Origin: an uncultured Clostridia bacterium
Lineage (GTDB): Bacteria; Bacillota; Clostridia; TANB77; CAG-508
Direction: 5' to 3'
Length of the DNA: 64,000 nucleotides
NCBI GenBank assembly: GCA_944392545.1
Contig: CALXWW010000001.1
Coordinates: 89,210 to 153,209, forward strand
The notes beneath the pieces are model-generated. The model was not told the origin of the DNA. It made no database searches and saw only the letters and a program-made list of their open reading frames with translations. Shown one piece after another: positions 19,746 to 28,440 of this stretch. Positions within the stretch are counted from its first letter, which is position 1, and each line of letters begins with the position of its first letter. Position numbers and translations under genes: made by a program.

Positions 19746-20573
19746 TTAATCATTTACAGTATTAGTTATTACTAATACTGTATTTAGTTTGTTAAAATCT
19801 ACTGCTGTTTTTATAGTAGCATATCTATCAGTTATATTGCTAGTGTTGACAACTTCTGTTATTGTTCCTATATGAATTCCTTTTGGATATATTCCACCTA
19901 TTCCTGAAGTTTCCACTGAATCTCCCTGTAAAACAACTGCATCTGTTGGTATAAAGTTAGCCCTTAATGTTGATTTATCCTCTAAAGTTCCTTGCACAAC
20001 AATTGTATCTTCTGTTGTACTTATCTTACTTGTAACGGCACTTGCAGTATCAACTATAGTTTGAACTTTCGCAGTATTTTTTGTTACAGATATCACATGT
20101 CCTACTAATCCACTATCTGCAATAACTGTCATTTCCTCTTTTATTCCATCAACTGAACCTACATTTATGATTATCGTACTACTATAATTACTAATATCTC
20201 TATTTATGACATCCGCTGGTACTGTAGTATAATCTGTGTATTTATCTTTTAAATTCACATATTCTTTTAACGTATCATTCTCTGCTTTTATTATTTCTAG
20301 TTCTCTTAACGACTGTTCTAATTCGCTATTTTTCTTTTTTAGTTCTTCATTTTCTGTTTTTAATGTATCCATATCTGCAAAGAAACTATCATTTCCAGAT
20401 ATTTTATTTTTCAAATAGGTAAATCCATTTTGTATTGGCATAACAAACGCATTACATATATTTTGAATATATGATACCTGATTAGCGTCACTATTAGTAA
20501 ATGCTACTAATAGTATAATAATTATTATTGTTATAACAATACCTGCAATTCCTTTTTTCTTATTTTTATACAT
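19746..20573 (-). CDS. mreC: Rod-shape determining protein MreC
   Basis: MreC is a bitopic periplasm-facing scaffold that activates PBP2. The 275-residue product has an N-terminal membrane helix (about 9-27), a coiled coil (about 65-105) and the two beta-barrel domains with typical phrases ADVINRDISNYSSTIIINVG and DSGLVGHVISVTKNTAKVQ. Length and position between mreB and mreD are standard. Co-transcribed with both neighbours. Confidence 0.95.
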   Translation of the reverse strand: MYKNKKKGIAGIVITIIIIILLVAFTNSDANQVSYIQNICNAFVMPIQNGFTYLKNKISGNDSFFADMDTLKTENEELKKKNSELEQSLRELEIIKAENDTLKEYVNLKDKYTDYTTVPADVINRDISNYSSTIIINVGSVDGIKEEMTVIADSGLVGHVISVTKNTAKVQTIVDTASAVTSKISTTEDTIVVQGTLEDKSTLRANFIPTDAVVLQGDSVETSGIGGIYPKGIHIGTITEVVNTSNITDRYATIKTAVDFNKLNTVLVITNTVND

Positions 20574-20595
20574 TTTAAGTTATCAGTCCTTTTCG

Positions 20596-21627
20596 TTATT
20601 TTCTTTTTCGTGCATTTATTAAAATATTCTTTAATTTTTCTAAATCTTCTAATGTTTTTCCTGTTCCTTTAACCACACAATCTAATGGTTCTTGTGCAAT
20701 ATACACTGGCATTTCTGTTCTTTCAGCTATTAGTTTATCTATATTTTTTATTAATGAACCGCCACCGGCAAGAACAATTCCTTTTTCCATAATATCTGAA
20801 GACAACTCCGGAGGAGTCCTTTCTAATGTTTGTTTTATTACTTCTACTATTTTTTCAATTGATTCTCTCATAGCTTCTTCTACTTGGCTAGAAGTAATTT
20901 GTACTGTTTGAGGTAGCCCAGTAGTTAAGTCTCTGCCACTTACTTCCATTGTAAGCTCTGTTAGCAATGGTTTAGCACATCCTATTTCTTTTTTTATTTG
21001 CTCTGCTGTTGTATCTCCTATTGCAAGATTCATTTCTTTTCTTACATAATTGACAATATCTTCATCCAATTCGTCTCCTGCAATTCTTATAGAGTTACTT
21101 ACAACAATTCCTCCTAATGATATTACTGCAACTTCCGTCGTTCCTCCACCTATATCTACAACGATATTTCCGGTTGGCTCTGCTACTTCTAACCCAATTC
21201 CTATAGCTGCTGCCATTGGTTCTTCGATTAAATAAACTTCTTTTGCACCAGCTTGTAGAATTGCTTCTTCTACTGCTCTTTCTTCCACTTCAGTTATGCC
21301 AGATGGTACGCCTACTACTACTCTGGGTTTATTTACATTATATCTCTGACATATTTTATATATTATATTCTTAAGCATTAATTGAGTCGCTGTAAAATCT
21401 GCTATTACTCCATCTTTCATTGGTCTTACAGCCTTTATTCCTTCAGGAGTTCTCCCTAACATTTCTTTTGCTTCATGTCCTGTTGCAAGTATTCTATGCA
21501 TTTTTTTATCTATCGCAACAACTGAAGGTTCATTTAATACTATTCCTTTTCCTTTTAATGTAACCAAGGTATTAGCTGTTCCTAAATCTATACCTATATC
21601 TTTTGATCTTATTACAAATAAACTCAT
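20596..21627 (-). CDS. mreB: Cell-shape actin homologue MreB
   Basis: A 343-residue actin-fold ATPase that forms membrane-bound filaments guiding wall elongation. The phosphate-1 motif IGIDLGTANTLV, the phosphate-2 motif VVDIGGGTTEVAVISLGG and the adenosine motif GIVLAGGGSLI are intact. It follows radC by 14 bases and precedes mreC, the standard order in Firmicutes. A second paralogue such as mbl is not in the window. Confidence 0.97.
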   Translation of the reverse strand: MSLFVIRSKDIGIDLGTANTLVTLKGKGIVLNEPSVVAIDKKMHRILATGHEAKEMLGRTPEGIKAVRPMKDGVIADFTATQLMLKNIIYKICQRYNVNKPRVVVGVPSGITEVEERAVEEAILQAGAKEVYLIEEPMAAAIGIGLEVAEPTGNIVVDIGGGTTEVAVISLGGIVVSNSIRIAGDELDEDIVNYVRKEMNLAIGDTTAEQIKKEIGCAKPLLTELTMEVSGRDLTTGLPQTVQITSSQVEEAMRESIEKIVEVIKQTLERTPPELSSDIMEKGIVLAGGGSLIKNIDKLIAERTEMPVYIAQEPLDCVVKGTGKTLEDLEKLKNILINARKRK

Positions 21628-21641
21628 TAATATGCCCCTCT

Positions 21642-22352
21642 CTAAAAATCACTCTTTATTTTCTCATCCTTAAGCATTATTTGAAAAATACTAGCATATC
21701 CATTTTCTCCAATAACAATATGGTCTAGTAATTCTATGCCCATTGTTTTTGACGCTTTTAGTAGTCTTTCTGTAAATTCAAAGTCTTTTTTGCTTGGTGT
21801 TGGATCACCACTTGGATGATTATGTACTAAAATAATCTTTGGTTCCCCTAATTTGATAACTTCATGTAATATATCTTTTGGTGTTACTATAACAAAATTT
21901 GTACCCCCAAAACAGATATCTACAATTTTAATTATTACATTTTTAGAATTAAGGATTATAGCTTTTACAACCTCTCGTTTCTCATATCTCATTTCATTAG
22001 TTAGTATTTTGGCTACATCTTTTGGTGAATTAATTTGTGTTTGACTAGTATCAAAAGGTTTTGACATTCTTTTAGTAAGTTCACAAATTGCTTTTAATTG
22101 TATAGCTTTTACTCTTCCAATCCCTTTTATACTCATAAATTCTTTTATAGATATATTTTGCAAAAAACTTAAATTATTTTCTCCGTTCTTTTCTAATGCC
22201 AATATTCTCTGAGCAATATTAACACTACTCTCATCTTTTGTTCCACTTTTAATTATGATAGCAATCAATTCTGCATTTGATAAAGCATTTTCTCCATACA
22301 TTTCTAATTTTTCATATGGTCTTTCTGATATAGGTAACTCTTTAACTTTCAT
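21642..22352 (-). CDS. radC: RadC family JAB/MPN-domain protein
   Basis: The 236-residue protein has the N-terminal helix-hairpin-helix region (about 1-100, KGIGRVKAIQLKAICEL) and a C-terminal MPN domain with the metal-binding motif HNHPSGDPTPSKKD. RadC was named for a repair phenotype, but its biochemical role is unsettled. It sits upstream of mreB as in many Firmicutes and shares the operon promoter upstream of the DUF4321 gene. Confidence 0.93.
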   Translation of the reverse strand: MKVKELPISERPYEKLEMYGENALSNAELIAIIIKSGTKDESSVNIAQRILALEKNGENNLSFLQNISIKEFMSIKGIGRVKAIQLKAICELTKRMSKPFDTSQTQINSPKDVAKILTNEMRYEKREVVKAIILNSKNVIIKIVDICFGGTNFVIVTPKDILHEVIKLGEPKIILVHNHPSGDPTPSKKDFEFTERLLKASKTMGIELLDHIVIGENGYASIFQIMLKDEKIKSDF

Positions 22353-22405
22353 AAGGTTTCATTCCTTTCTTAAAAAGCCCTATATATCCATTCAAAATAT
22401 TAGTT

Positions 22406-22663
22406 CTATATTTTTTTATAAATAAATATAGCGAGCACCATACCTATAATACTTGATATGTTTATTTCAAACATTAATCCAAATGTTATTGATATAACTT
22501 GCAAGTCTAATGTTATTGGTTCAGCTAGTCCAAATGTTTCTCCATAAGATAGCCACCATAAAAAGTCAACACGTCCTGCAAGATTTCCAAGTAACCCTCC
22601 TACTACAATTCCAGATAAAATGAATATTATAAGTATCCATATATTTTTTTCTCTCGTTGCCAT
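22406..22663 (-). CDS. DUF4321 small membrane protein
   Basis: An 85-residue protein with two or three membrane helices; the central LLGNLAGRVDFLWWLSYG segment is typical of the DUF4321 family, which is regularly the first gene before radC or maf in Clostridia. It is the promoter-proximal gene of the cell-shape operon. Function unknown; location suggests an envelope role. Confidence 0.8.
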   Translation of the reverse strand: MATREKNIWILIIFILSGIVVGGLLGNLAGRVDFLWWLSYGETFGLAEPITLDLQVISITFGLMFEINISSIIGMVLAIFIYKKI

Positions 22664-22714
22664 ATTTATTATATCCTCCTCTTTTGCATATATTCACATA
22701 TTTTATACCTATGT

Positions 22715-22743
22715 ATTATATATTGTATACAATTTTTTTTCAA
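22715..22743 (-). promoter_or_regulatory. Promoter of the DUF4321-radC-mre-minC operon
   Basis: TTGAAA (22743-22738) and TATAAT (22720-22715) on the minus strand are separated by 17 bases, about 50 bases upstream of the DUF4321 start. No other convincing promoter is seen within the operon, so the seven genes down to minC may share it. Confidence 0.75.
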
Positions 22744-22915
22744 GATTTACAGGAAAGTTTTTCTATTTATTTTTATGTTTTATTATGTTAAAATAAATTT
22801 ATTAAAATATAAAAATATCTTTTATTTTATTTCTTTTTATGATATATTTATAGTTACATTTTTTATATTTAAAATATAATATATAATAGTATAGTTACTG
22901 GAGGATTTTTATTTA

Positions 22916-23563
22916 ATGAAATTTGAAAAGCTTAATGAAAATAAAATTAGAATAACTTTATCTATGCACGACTTGGAAGAAAAGGACATAGATTTTCATG
23001 ACTTTATGTCTAACTCAATAGAATCTCAGGATTTGTTTTTAGATATGCTTGAAGAAGCCGAGGAAAAAATAGGCTTTAAAGCGAAGGATTGTAAAGTAAA
23101 AATAGAAGCTTTAGCTATGACAGAAAATGATTTTGTTTTAACTATAACTAAAATTCTACCAGAAGGAAACAAAAAAACTTTATATACCACTCCTAAAAAG
23201 AAGCCAAAAGTAAAAAGGAAAGTAAATAGCATAAATGAATCTTGTTTAATTTACAAATTCAATTCTTTTGATGATTATTGTAACTTTATTGAATTTATGT
23301 TACATAACAAACTTATAGATGCTACTAAAATTGCAAATAAAATTCTTGTATATTTATATAATGACAATTACTATCTGGTATTATCTAACTTAAACATTAC
23401 ATATAGAAAGATTTCTACATTTTTTACAATAATTACGGAATTTGCTTCATATATTCCAGAACCAGATTTGTATCTTTGCAGATTATCTGAGTCAGGAACA
23501 GTGTTTATAAAAAATAATGCCTTCAAAAAAGGATTTGGATATTTTGAAAAAAATAAAATCTAA
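22916..23563 (+). CDS. mecA: Adaptor protein MecA family
   Basis: MecA delivers substrates to the ClpC-ClpP protease. The 215-residue product shows the family layout: an N-terminal substrate-binding domain (KFEKLNENKIRITLSMHDLE), a charged linker rich in Lys (about 95-105), and a C-terminal ClpC-binding ferredoxin-like domain. The N-terminal EEKDIDFHDFM and the C-terminal EFASYIPEPDLYLCRLSE support the family. A GGAGG site lies about 10 bases before the ATG. It is monocistronic, divergent from the mre operon, and ends at a terminator shared with the convergent M23 gene. Confidence 0.85.
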   Translation: MKFEKLNENKIRITLSMHDLEEKDIDFHDFMSNSIESQDLFLDMLEEAEEKIGFKAKDCKVKIEALAMTENDFVLTITKILPEGNKKTLYTTPKKKPKVKRKVNSINESCLIYKFNSFDDYCNFIEFMLHNKLIDATKIANKILVYLYNDNYYLVLSNLNITYRKISTFFTIITEFASYIPEPDLYLCRLSESGTVFIKNNAFKKGFGYFEKNKI

Positions 23564-23581
23564 TATTTACAGCATTGCAGT

Positions 23582-23620
23582 AAAAAAGAACGAAAATTTT
23601 ACATTATTTCGTTCTTTTTT
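23582..23620. terminator. Bidirectional terminator between mecA and the M23 gene
   Basis: Fourteen-base perfect arms (AAAAAAGAACGAAA and its complement) with A/T tracts on both sides lie between the two convergent stops. Confidence 0.85.
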
Positions 23621-23624
23621 GTTA

Positions 23625-24563
23625 TTAATATGTATAATATTGCGGGTCATACGTTACCCCATTCTTTCTTACTTCAAAATGTAGATGATTCCCTGTTGAA
23701 TTTCCTGTTGATCCTACTCTTGCAATTAGTTCTCCTTGGCTAACGCTTTCGCCTGTTGAAACTAATAATTCGCTGCAATGAGCATATACTGTTGTTACAC
23801 CATTTCCATGTGATACTATAACATAATTTCCAAATCCATCTCCAGCATTACCAGAAAATGTTACTGTTCCTGACGCTGCTGCTTTTATAGATGTTCCATA
23901 TGGTGCAGCTATATCAAGCCCTGCATGTGTATGATCCCTTACGCTGTCATTACTTCCATATCTTGAAGTAATAACTCCTGATACTGGATTTATAAGACTA
24001 ATTCCTAAACTTACCTTTGCTGATGAAGAACCTGTACTATAGTTTGATGCTGGTGCATATGAATAACTGTATGTTGGTACAACTACTTTTTCTTCATATA
24101 GTTTTGATACACAAGTTTTTACACTTGTAAATTTCTTTAATTCTTTTCCATATTTTTCTACAATACCTAAATCATCTTGATTAGCACTATCTTTATCTTC
24201 TAATTCTTCTATTACCTTTTCTGCATCCTTAAATGATGACAAATAGTATTTTTCTTTTTTATCTTCTGTTATTGCATAATATTTATAATATGGAGTTCCA
24301 TTTTCTGTAACTTTTGCATATATTTCATCATCATTTGTTTCTATATCTTTCTTTAACAAACATAATTTATATGTAGGCATAGCATCTATCTGAATAAAAG
24401 CTATGTTTTCTTCTTCATCTTCTTGTGTGTATTGGTTTATTTTTGATTGTAGTTCACTTTTATTTGAAGTAAAACCTATAACTTCACCATTTAAACTCAC
24501 CTCATATGTTGGGTTGTAAAATAGTACCACAAGTCCTATTAGGACAACAGCCGCTAAAAACAT
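23625..24563 (-). CDS. M23 (LytM-type) zinc metallopeptidase, membrane-anchored
   Basis: At least 312 residues: an N-terminal membrane helix (about 1-17 from the ATG at 24563), a stalk domain, and a C-terminal M23 domain with zinc ligands in RDHTHAGLDIAAPYGT and in GNHLHFEVRKNG. M23 enzymes cut peptidoglycan cross-bridges or activate other hydrolases; in spore formers similar proteins act in engulfment (SpoIIQ-like), but I cannot assign that here. The real start is probably upstream. The frame stays open for 20 more codons that supply a basic head, and AAAGGA lies near 24633, with only ATT (24623) or other rare codons available. The gene stands alone. Confidence 0.85.
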   Translation of the reverse strand: MFLAAVVLIGLVVLFYNPTYEVSLNGEVIGFTSNKSELQSKINQYTQEDEEENIAFIQIDAMPTYKLCLLKKDIETNDDEIYAKVTENGTPYYKYYAITEDKKEKYYLSSFKDAEKVIEELEDKDSANQDDLGIVEKYGKELKKFTSVKTCVSKLYEEKVVVPTYSYSYAPASNYSTGSSSAKVSLGISLINPVSGVITSRYGSNDSVRDHTHAGLDIAAPYGTSIKAAASGTVTFSGNAGDGFGNYVIVSHGNGVTTVYAHCSELLVSTGESVSQGELIARVGSTGNSTGNHLHFEVRKNGVTYDPQYYTY

Positions 24564-24708
24564 TAAAATTAATAATTTTATAGATTTTCTAGTAGTTATT
24601 GCAACCTTTTTTAAAATATTAATATTAAACAGTCCTTTCTTAAATAAAAAATCTTATTTCCGTAAGATTTTCTACACTAAAATATTTTTTATATTGATAT
24701 TTTATATT

Positions 24709-24755
24709 AAAAAAAGATTTTAAACAATTTGTAAATATGTTTAAAATCCTTTTTT
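24709..24755 (-). terminator. Terminator after the 24816-25058 coat gene
   Basis: Long arms with AAAGATTTTAAAC and GTTTAAAATC and a T run on the minus strand, about 60 bases past the stop. A second small hairpin (AAAATCTTA/TAAGATTTT, near 24647-24671) follows. Confidence 0.65.
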
Positions 24756-24815
24756 ATTTTAGTTTTATTTCTATTTTCTTTAATTTACTCTTAATATCTT
24801 CTTTTTCCTTATAAT

Positions 24816-25058
24816 TTATTGCAATTCTGTTTTTACAGTTTGTATTTCCGTAACACTAGCAGGCGCTGCTGATTTATAATACCCTTTTGCTTCAGCAGTT
24901 TTAAAAAGTTCATATTGAAAACTTTCATCACTGTTTCTTATTTGCTGAAAAGTTTGTCTTAATTGCATATTTTCAGTTTCTGTTATTGCTGTTTGATACG
25001 AGCCCAAACTCGCTTTTATTCCTGATAAAATATCATTTACCATTGTTTTTTCATCCAT
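24816..25058 (-). CDS. CotF-type spore coat protein
   Basis: An 80-residue protein of two amphipathic helices (DEKTMVNDILSGIKASLGSY, then the QLRQTFQQIRNSDESFQYEL segment). This matches short CotF-domain coat proteins, a ferritin-like helical family that in clostridia often occurs as adjacent pairs of small genes. The next gene upstream is the other half of such a pair. A good AGGTATAAG ribosome site is seen. Expected in the mother cell during late sporulation; no sigma E/K promoter was identified. Confidence 0.75.
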   Translation of the reverse strand: MDEKTMVNDILSGIKASLGSYQTAITETENMQLRQTFQQIRNSDESFQYELFKTAEAKGYYKSAAPASVTEIQTVKTELQ

Positions 25059-25101
25059 TACTTATACCTCCACATTTTTATTTTTCGAGTATTTTAAACA
25101 A

Positions 25102-25290
25102 CTAATTATTTAAAAAAGACATCAATTTTTGTTTTGTATTAAGACTATCTTGTGCTGCTTTTGTAAACATTTGCTTTATTTGAGGATCTACTGCTTGAGA
25201 TGCATATGTGTTTAACTTTTGATAAGTAGTCTCGTGTGCACCAATAAAATGTCTTAAGTTTTGTAGCTCTACTTGGCTTAAATTAGGCAT
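25102..25290 (-). CDS. CotF-type spore coat protein, partner
   Basis: 62 residues. The sequence NLRHFIGAHETTYQKLNTYA followed by DPQIKQMFTKAAQDSLNTKQ is the typical helical core of small CotF-family coat proteins. It is 43 bases upstream of the second small coat gene on the same strand, so both probably form one operon and one complex. The start has AAAGGAAT upstream. Confidence 0.75.
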   Translation of the reverse strand: MPNLSQVELQNLRHFIGAHETTYQKLNTYASQAVDPQIKQMFTKAAQDSLNTKQKLMSFLNN

Positions 25291-25359
25291 TAAAGATCAT
25301 TCCTTTCATTATTATTTTCAATTTATATTATGTGTATTTTTTCTATTTATATACAAAAA

Positions 25360-25386
25360 GATTAGAGTAATATTTACTCTAATCTC
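25360..25386 (-). terminator. Terminator after the deoxyribonucleotidase gene
   Basis: A perfect 12-bp stem (AGATTAGAGTAA and complement) with a 3-base loop lies 17 bases past the stop; it separates this gene from the coat pair. Confidence 0.75.
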
Positions 25387-25402
25387 ACTTTAGTTTTTTA
25401 AT

Positions 25403-25960
25403 TTACATTAAAATATTTTCTATTTCTCTCCAATTATTTACTCTAATAATATTATTACTTCTTAATTCATCATTAGTTAATTTTTTATTATGATATGCTG
25501 TAAATAACAGCTTAGTTTCTGCTTTTCCTTTTAAATTATTTATATTATCATCTATTCTAATATCCGCATCAATCAATTCCTTATTATTGGCAAATATATA
25601 TTTATTAGAATTAAGAAATGAAAAATTTTTATATAAATATTCAAATTTATCTTTTAATACTTTCCCTGATAAGCTTTCGTCATCTCTAAAAACATAAGCA
25701 GTTACTATATATATGTCATATATTTTATTAAGTTTTTCTAATACTACTTTAGCATCTTCTGACTGCTTTCCATATTCATATAAATTGTTTCTGCCAAAAA
25801 ACTCTATCCACTCATTCATTTTGTTTTCCGGGATAAGATCATTTATATAATATGAACAAGCATCATCTTCTTTATAGTTAGTTTTTAAAAAATCATTTAC
25901 CATTTCTATAAAGTTTTTTTCACAAATCACATCATCCATGTCTATTATTAATTTCTTCAT
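25403..25960 (-). CDS. 5'(3')-deoxyribonucleotidase (NT5C-type HAD)
   Basis: The 185-residue HAD-fold protein has motif I in LIIDMDDVICEKN (nucleophile and acid aspartates), motif II in IYIVTAYVF, and the late acidic motif DADIRIDDNINNL. These features match the bacterial NT5C family, which dephosphorylates deoxynucleoside monophosphates. It lies alone between pcrA and the coat genes, with a terminator after it. Substrate preference cannot be read from the sequence. Confidence 0.8.
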   Translation of the reverse strand: MKKLIIDMDDVICEKNFIEMVNDFLKTNYKEDDACSYYINDLIPENKMNEWIEFFGRNNLYEYGKQSEDAKVVLEKLNKIYDIYIVTAYVFRDDESLSGKVLKDKFEYLYKNFSFLNSNKYIFANNKELIDADIRIDDNINNLKGKAETKLLFTAYHNKKLTNDELRSNNIIRVNNWREIENILM

Positions 25961-26003
25961 ATTTTCTCCTATACTGCTTTAAAATATATTATAATTTATT
26001 TTT

Positions 26004-28307
26004 TTAAATGATTTCAAGATTAGCAAATTTAGCCATAAGCCTCTTATGCCCTGCTTTGTCAAATGAAATATCTAATTTAAAGTCATCTCCTTCTTCCTCT
26101 ATTTTATTAATTACTCCTTCTCCGAATCTCTTATGATATATACGTTGCCCTTCTTTATATTTAGAAATATCTGCTTCTGAATTTACTTTTTTATTATTTA
26201 ATGAGTTTAGAAAACTTTCTGCTGTCTTAAATTTGAATCCAGAATCAAATGAATTTGCTGCCACTTTGTCTGTTCCAAAGTTATTGGTACTACCTATCTT
26301 ATATGTTTTTACTTGCTTGCTAGTTCCATATTCCCATTTATATGTGTTATCTTCAAATTCTTCTTTTTTTGAATTATCAAAGCTATCATATCCATCTAAT
26401 AAGTCTGAAGGAATTTCATTTACAAATCTAGATACTTGGTTATAACTTGTTGAACCAAATATTGTTCTTTTTTTAGAACAAGTTAAATATAGATACTGTT
26501 TTGCTCTAGTAATTCCTACATAGAATAAACGTCTTTCTTCTTCTATCTCTTTTGGCTCTCCAATTGATTTATTTCCAGGAAATATTCCTTCTTCTAATCC
26601 AACTAGAAACACAACTGGGAATTCTAGTCCTTTTGCACTATGTAATGTCATAAGGGTTACAGAATCTTCAGAGTCTTCCATTCCATCAATATCACTACTT
26701 AATGTAATTCCCTCTAAAAAATCTCCTAAAGTATTCTCTGCTTCTTCTTCTTCAAATTCTATAGCAACTGTTAAAAATTCTTCTAAGTTCTCTATTCTAG
26801 ATTCTGCCTCAGTAGTATTTTCAAGTTCTAATGCTTTTACATATCCTGTTTTATTTAAAGTTTCTTTTATTAATTCAGATATGCTTAATTCTTCTATTTT
26901 ACTTCTTAAGTATTCTATTGTTTGAATAAATTCCTCTGCATTTACTTTTACTCTATTTAGTCCATACTCGTCTGCATGTTTTATAATATCAAACATAGAG
27001 AGTCCTGTTTTTTCTGATATCTCTTGTATATTATCTATACTTGTTTTACCTATACCTCTTTTAGGTTCATTTATTATTCTTTTCAAAGAAATATTATCAG
27101 AGAAGTTATAGATTAATCTTAAGTATGAAATGATATCTTTAATTTCTTTTCTTTCATAGAACTTAAGTCCCCCAACAATTTTATATGGTATACTTTCTCT
27201 TCTTAGTATTTCCTCTATCGCTCTTGACTGTGAATTCATCCTGTATAGAACTGTAAAATCTGAATATTTAAAATATTCTTCCCTCCTTAAATGATTTATT
27301 TCTTCTGCAACAAATCTTCCTTCGTCATATTCATCATCAGATTTATGTATTACTGGCAATTTTCCTTCTTCATTTTCTGTCCATAATTTTTTTTCATATT
27401 TATTCTCATTATGTTTTATTACACTATTGGCAGCTTTTAATATATTTCCAGTGCATCTATAATTTTGCTCTAATTTTACTATTTTTGTTCCAGGAAAATC
27501 TTTTTCAAAATTTAAAATATTTGTAATATCTGCACCTCTAAAGCTATATATTCCTTGATCATTATCTCCCACAACTGTTATATTTCCATATTTAGAAGCT
27601 AAAATTGTAACTAAAGTAAACTGTGCCTTATTTGTGTCTTGATATTCATCTACTAAAACATAATGGAATTTGTTTGTATAATATTCTAAAGCGTCTTCAT
27701 TTTCTGTAAGTATTTTTATTGTATAGTTAATAATGTCATCAAAATCTATTGCATTATTTTCTTTTAGTCTTTGTTGGTAAAGTTCATATATTCTACCAAT
27801 TACTTCTTTTCTATAGTCCCCTGCATATTTAGTTTGATATGCTTTTGGCTCTAGCATTTCATTTTTAGCATTACTAATTTCAGCTAAAACACTTCTATCT
27901 GTAAACATTTTATCATCTACTTTTAATGCTTTCATACACTCTTTAATAAGTGTCCTTTGGTCGGAAGTATCAAAAATCAAAAAAGAATGATCAAACCCTA
28001 ATCTATCTATATATTTTCTTAAAATGCGCACACAAATAGAGTGAAAAGTTCCTATCCACATATCCTTTGCTACTTCTCCTACAAGCTTTTCTACTCTTTC
28101 TTTCATTTCATTTGCTGCTTTATTAGTAAAAGTAATTGCTAATATATTCCATGGTTTAATATATTTTTCACTCATTAAATATGCTATCTTATGAGTTAAT
28201 ACCTTTGTTTTTCCGCTTCCTGCACCAGCTATTACTAGACATGGCCCTTCTGTTTCTAAAACTGCTTCTTTTTGTTTATTATTTAAACCTTCTATTAAAT
28301 CTTGCAT
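26004..28307 (-). CDS. pcrA: ATP-dependent DNA helicase PcrA/UvrD
   Basis: A superfamily 1A 3'-5' helicase for excision repair and removal of RecA. The 767-residue protein shows Walker A (AGAGSGKTKVLTHK), motif Ia (NILAITFTNKAANEMKER), motif II (LVDEYQDTN), motif III (VGDNDQGIYSFRGAD), motif IV (LEQNYRC), and motif V/VI (TLHSAKGLEFPVVF, FYVGITRAK). The C-terminus ends in a Tudor-like module (RIYHKRFGEGVI) as in PcrA. It starts from ATG 28307. The gene is single, with short gaps on both sides. Confidence 0.96.
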   Translation of the reverse strand: MQDLIEGLNNKQKEAVLETEGPCLVIAGAGSGKTKVLTHKIAYLMSEKYIKPWNILAITFTNKAANEMKERVEKLVGEVAKDMWIGTFHSICVRILRKYIDRLGFDHSFLIFDTSDQRTLIKECMKALKVDDKMFTDRSVLAEISNAKNEMLEPKAYQTKYAGDYRKEVIGRIYELYQQRLKENNAIDFDDIINYTIKILTENEDALEYYTNKFHYVLVDEYQDTNKAQFTLVTILASKYGNITVVGDNDQGIYSFRGADITNILNFEKDFPGTKIVKLEQNYRCTGNILKAANSVIKHNENKYEKKLWTENEEGKLPVIHKSDDEYDEGRFVAEEINHLRREEYFKYSDFTVLYRMNSQSRAIEEILRRESIPYKIVGGLKFYERKEIKDIISYLRLIYNFSDNISLKRIINEPKRGIGKTSIDNIQEISEKTGLSMFDIIKHADEYGLNRVKVNAEEFIQTIEYLRSKIEELSISELIKETLNKTGYVKALELENTTEAESRIENLEEFLTVAIEFEEEEAENTLGDFLEGITLSSDIDGMEDSEDSVTLMTLHSAKGLEFPVVFLVGLEEGIFPGNKSIGEPKEIEEERRLFYVGITRAKQYLYLTCSKKRTIFGSTSYNQVSRFVNEIPSDLLDGYDSFDNSKKEEFEDNTYKWEYGTSKQVKTYKIGSTNNFGTDKVAANSFDSGFKFKTAESFLNSLNNKKVNSEADISKYKEGQRIYHKRFGEGVINKIEEEGDDFKLDISFDKAGHKRLMAKFANLEII

Positions 28308-28440
28308 TTTATATAATTCCTTTCCTTAACTTATGTAAATTGCTATTTTTTCTTAACTTTGCCTATACACTCTAAACATTTATTTGCTATTTAATTCTAC
28401 CTTATCTTCATATCTTTTTCAAGCAGACATTGCAATTTCT

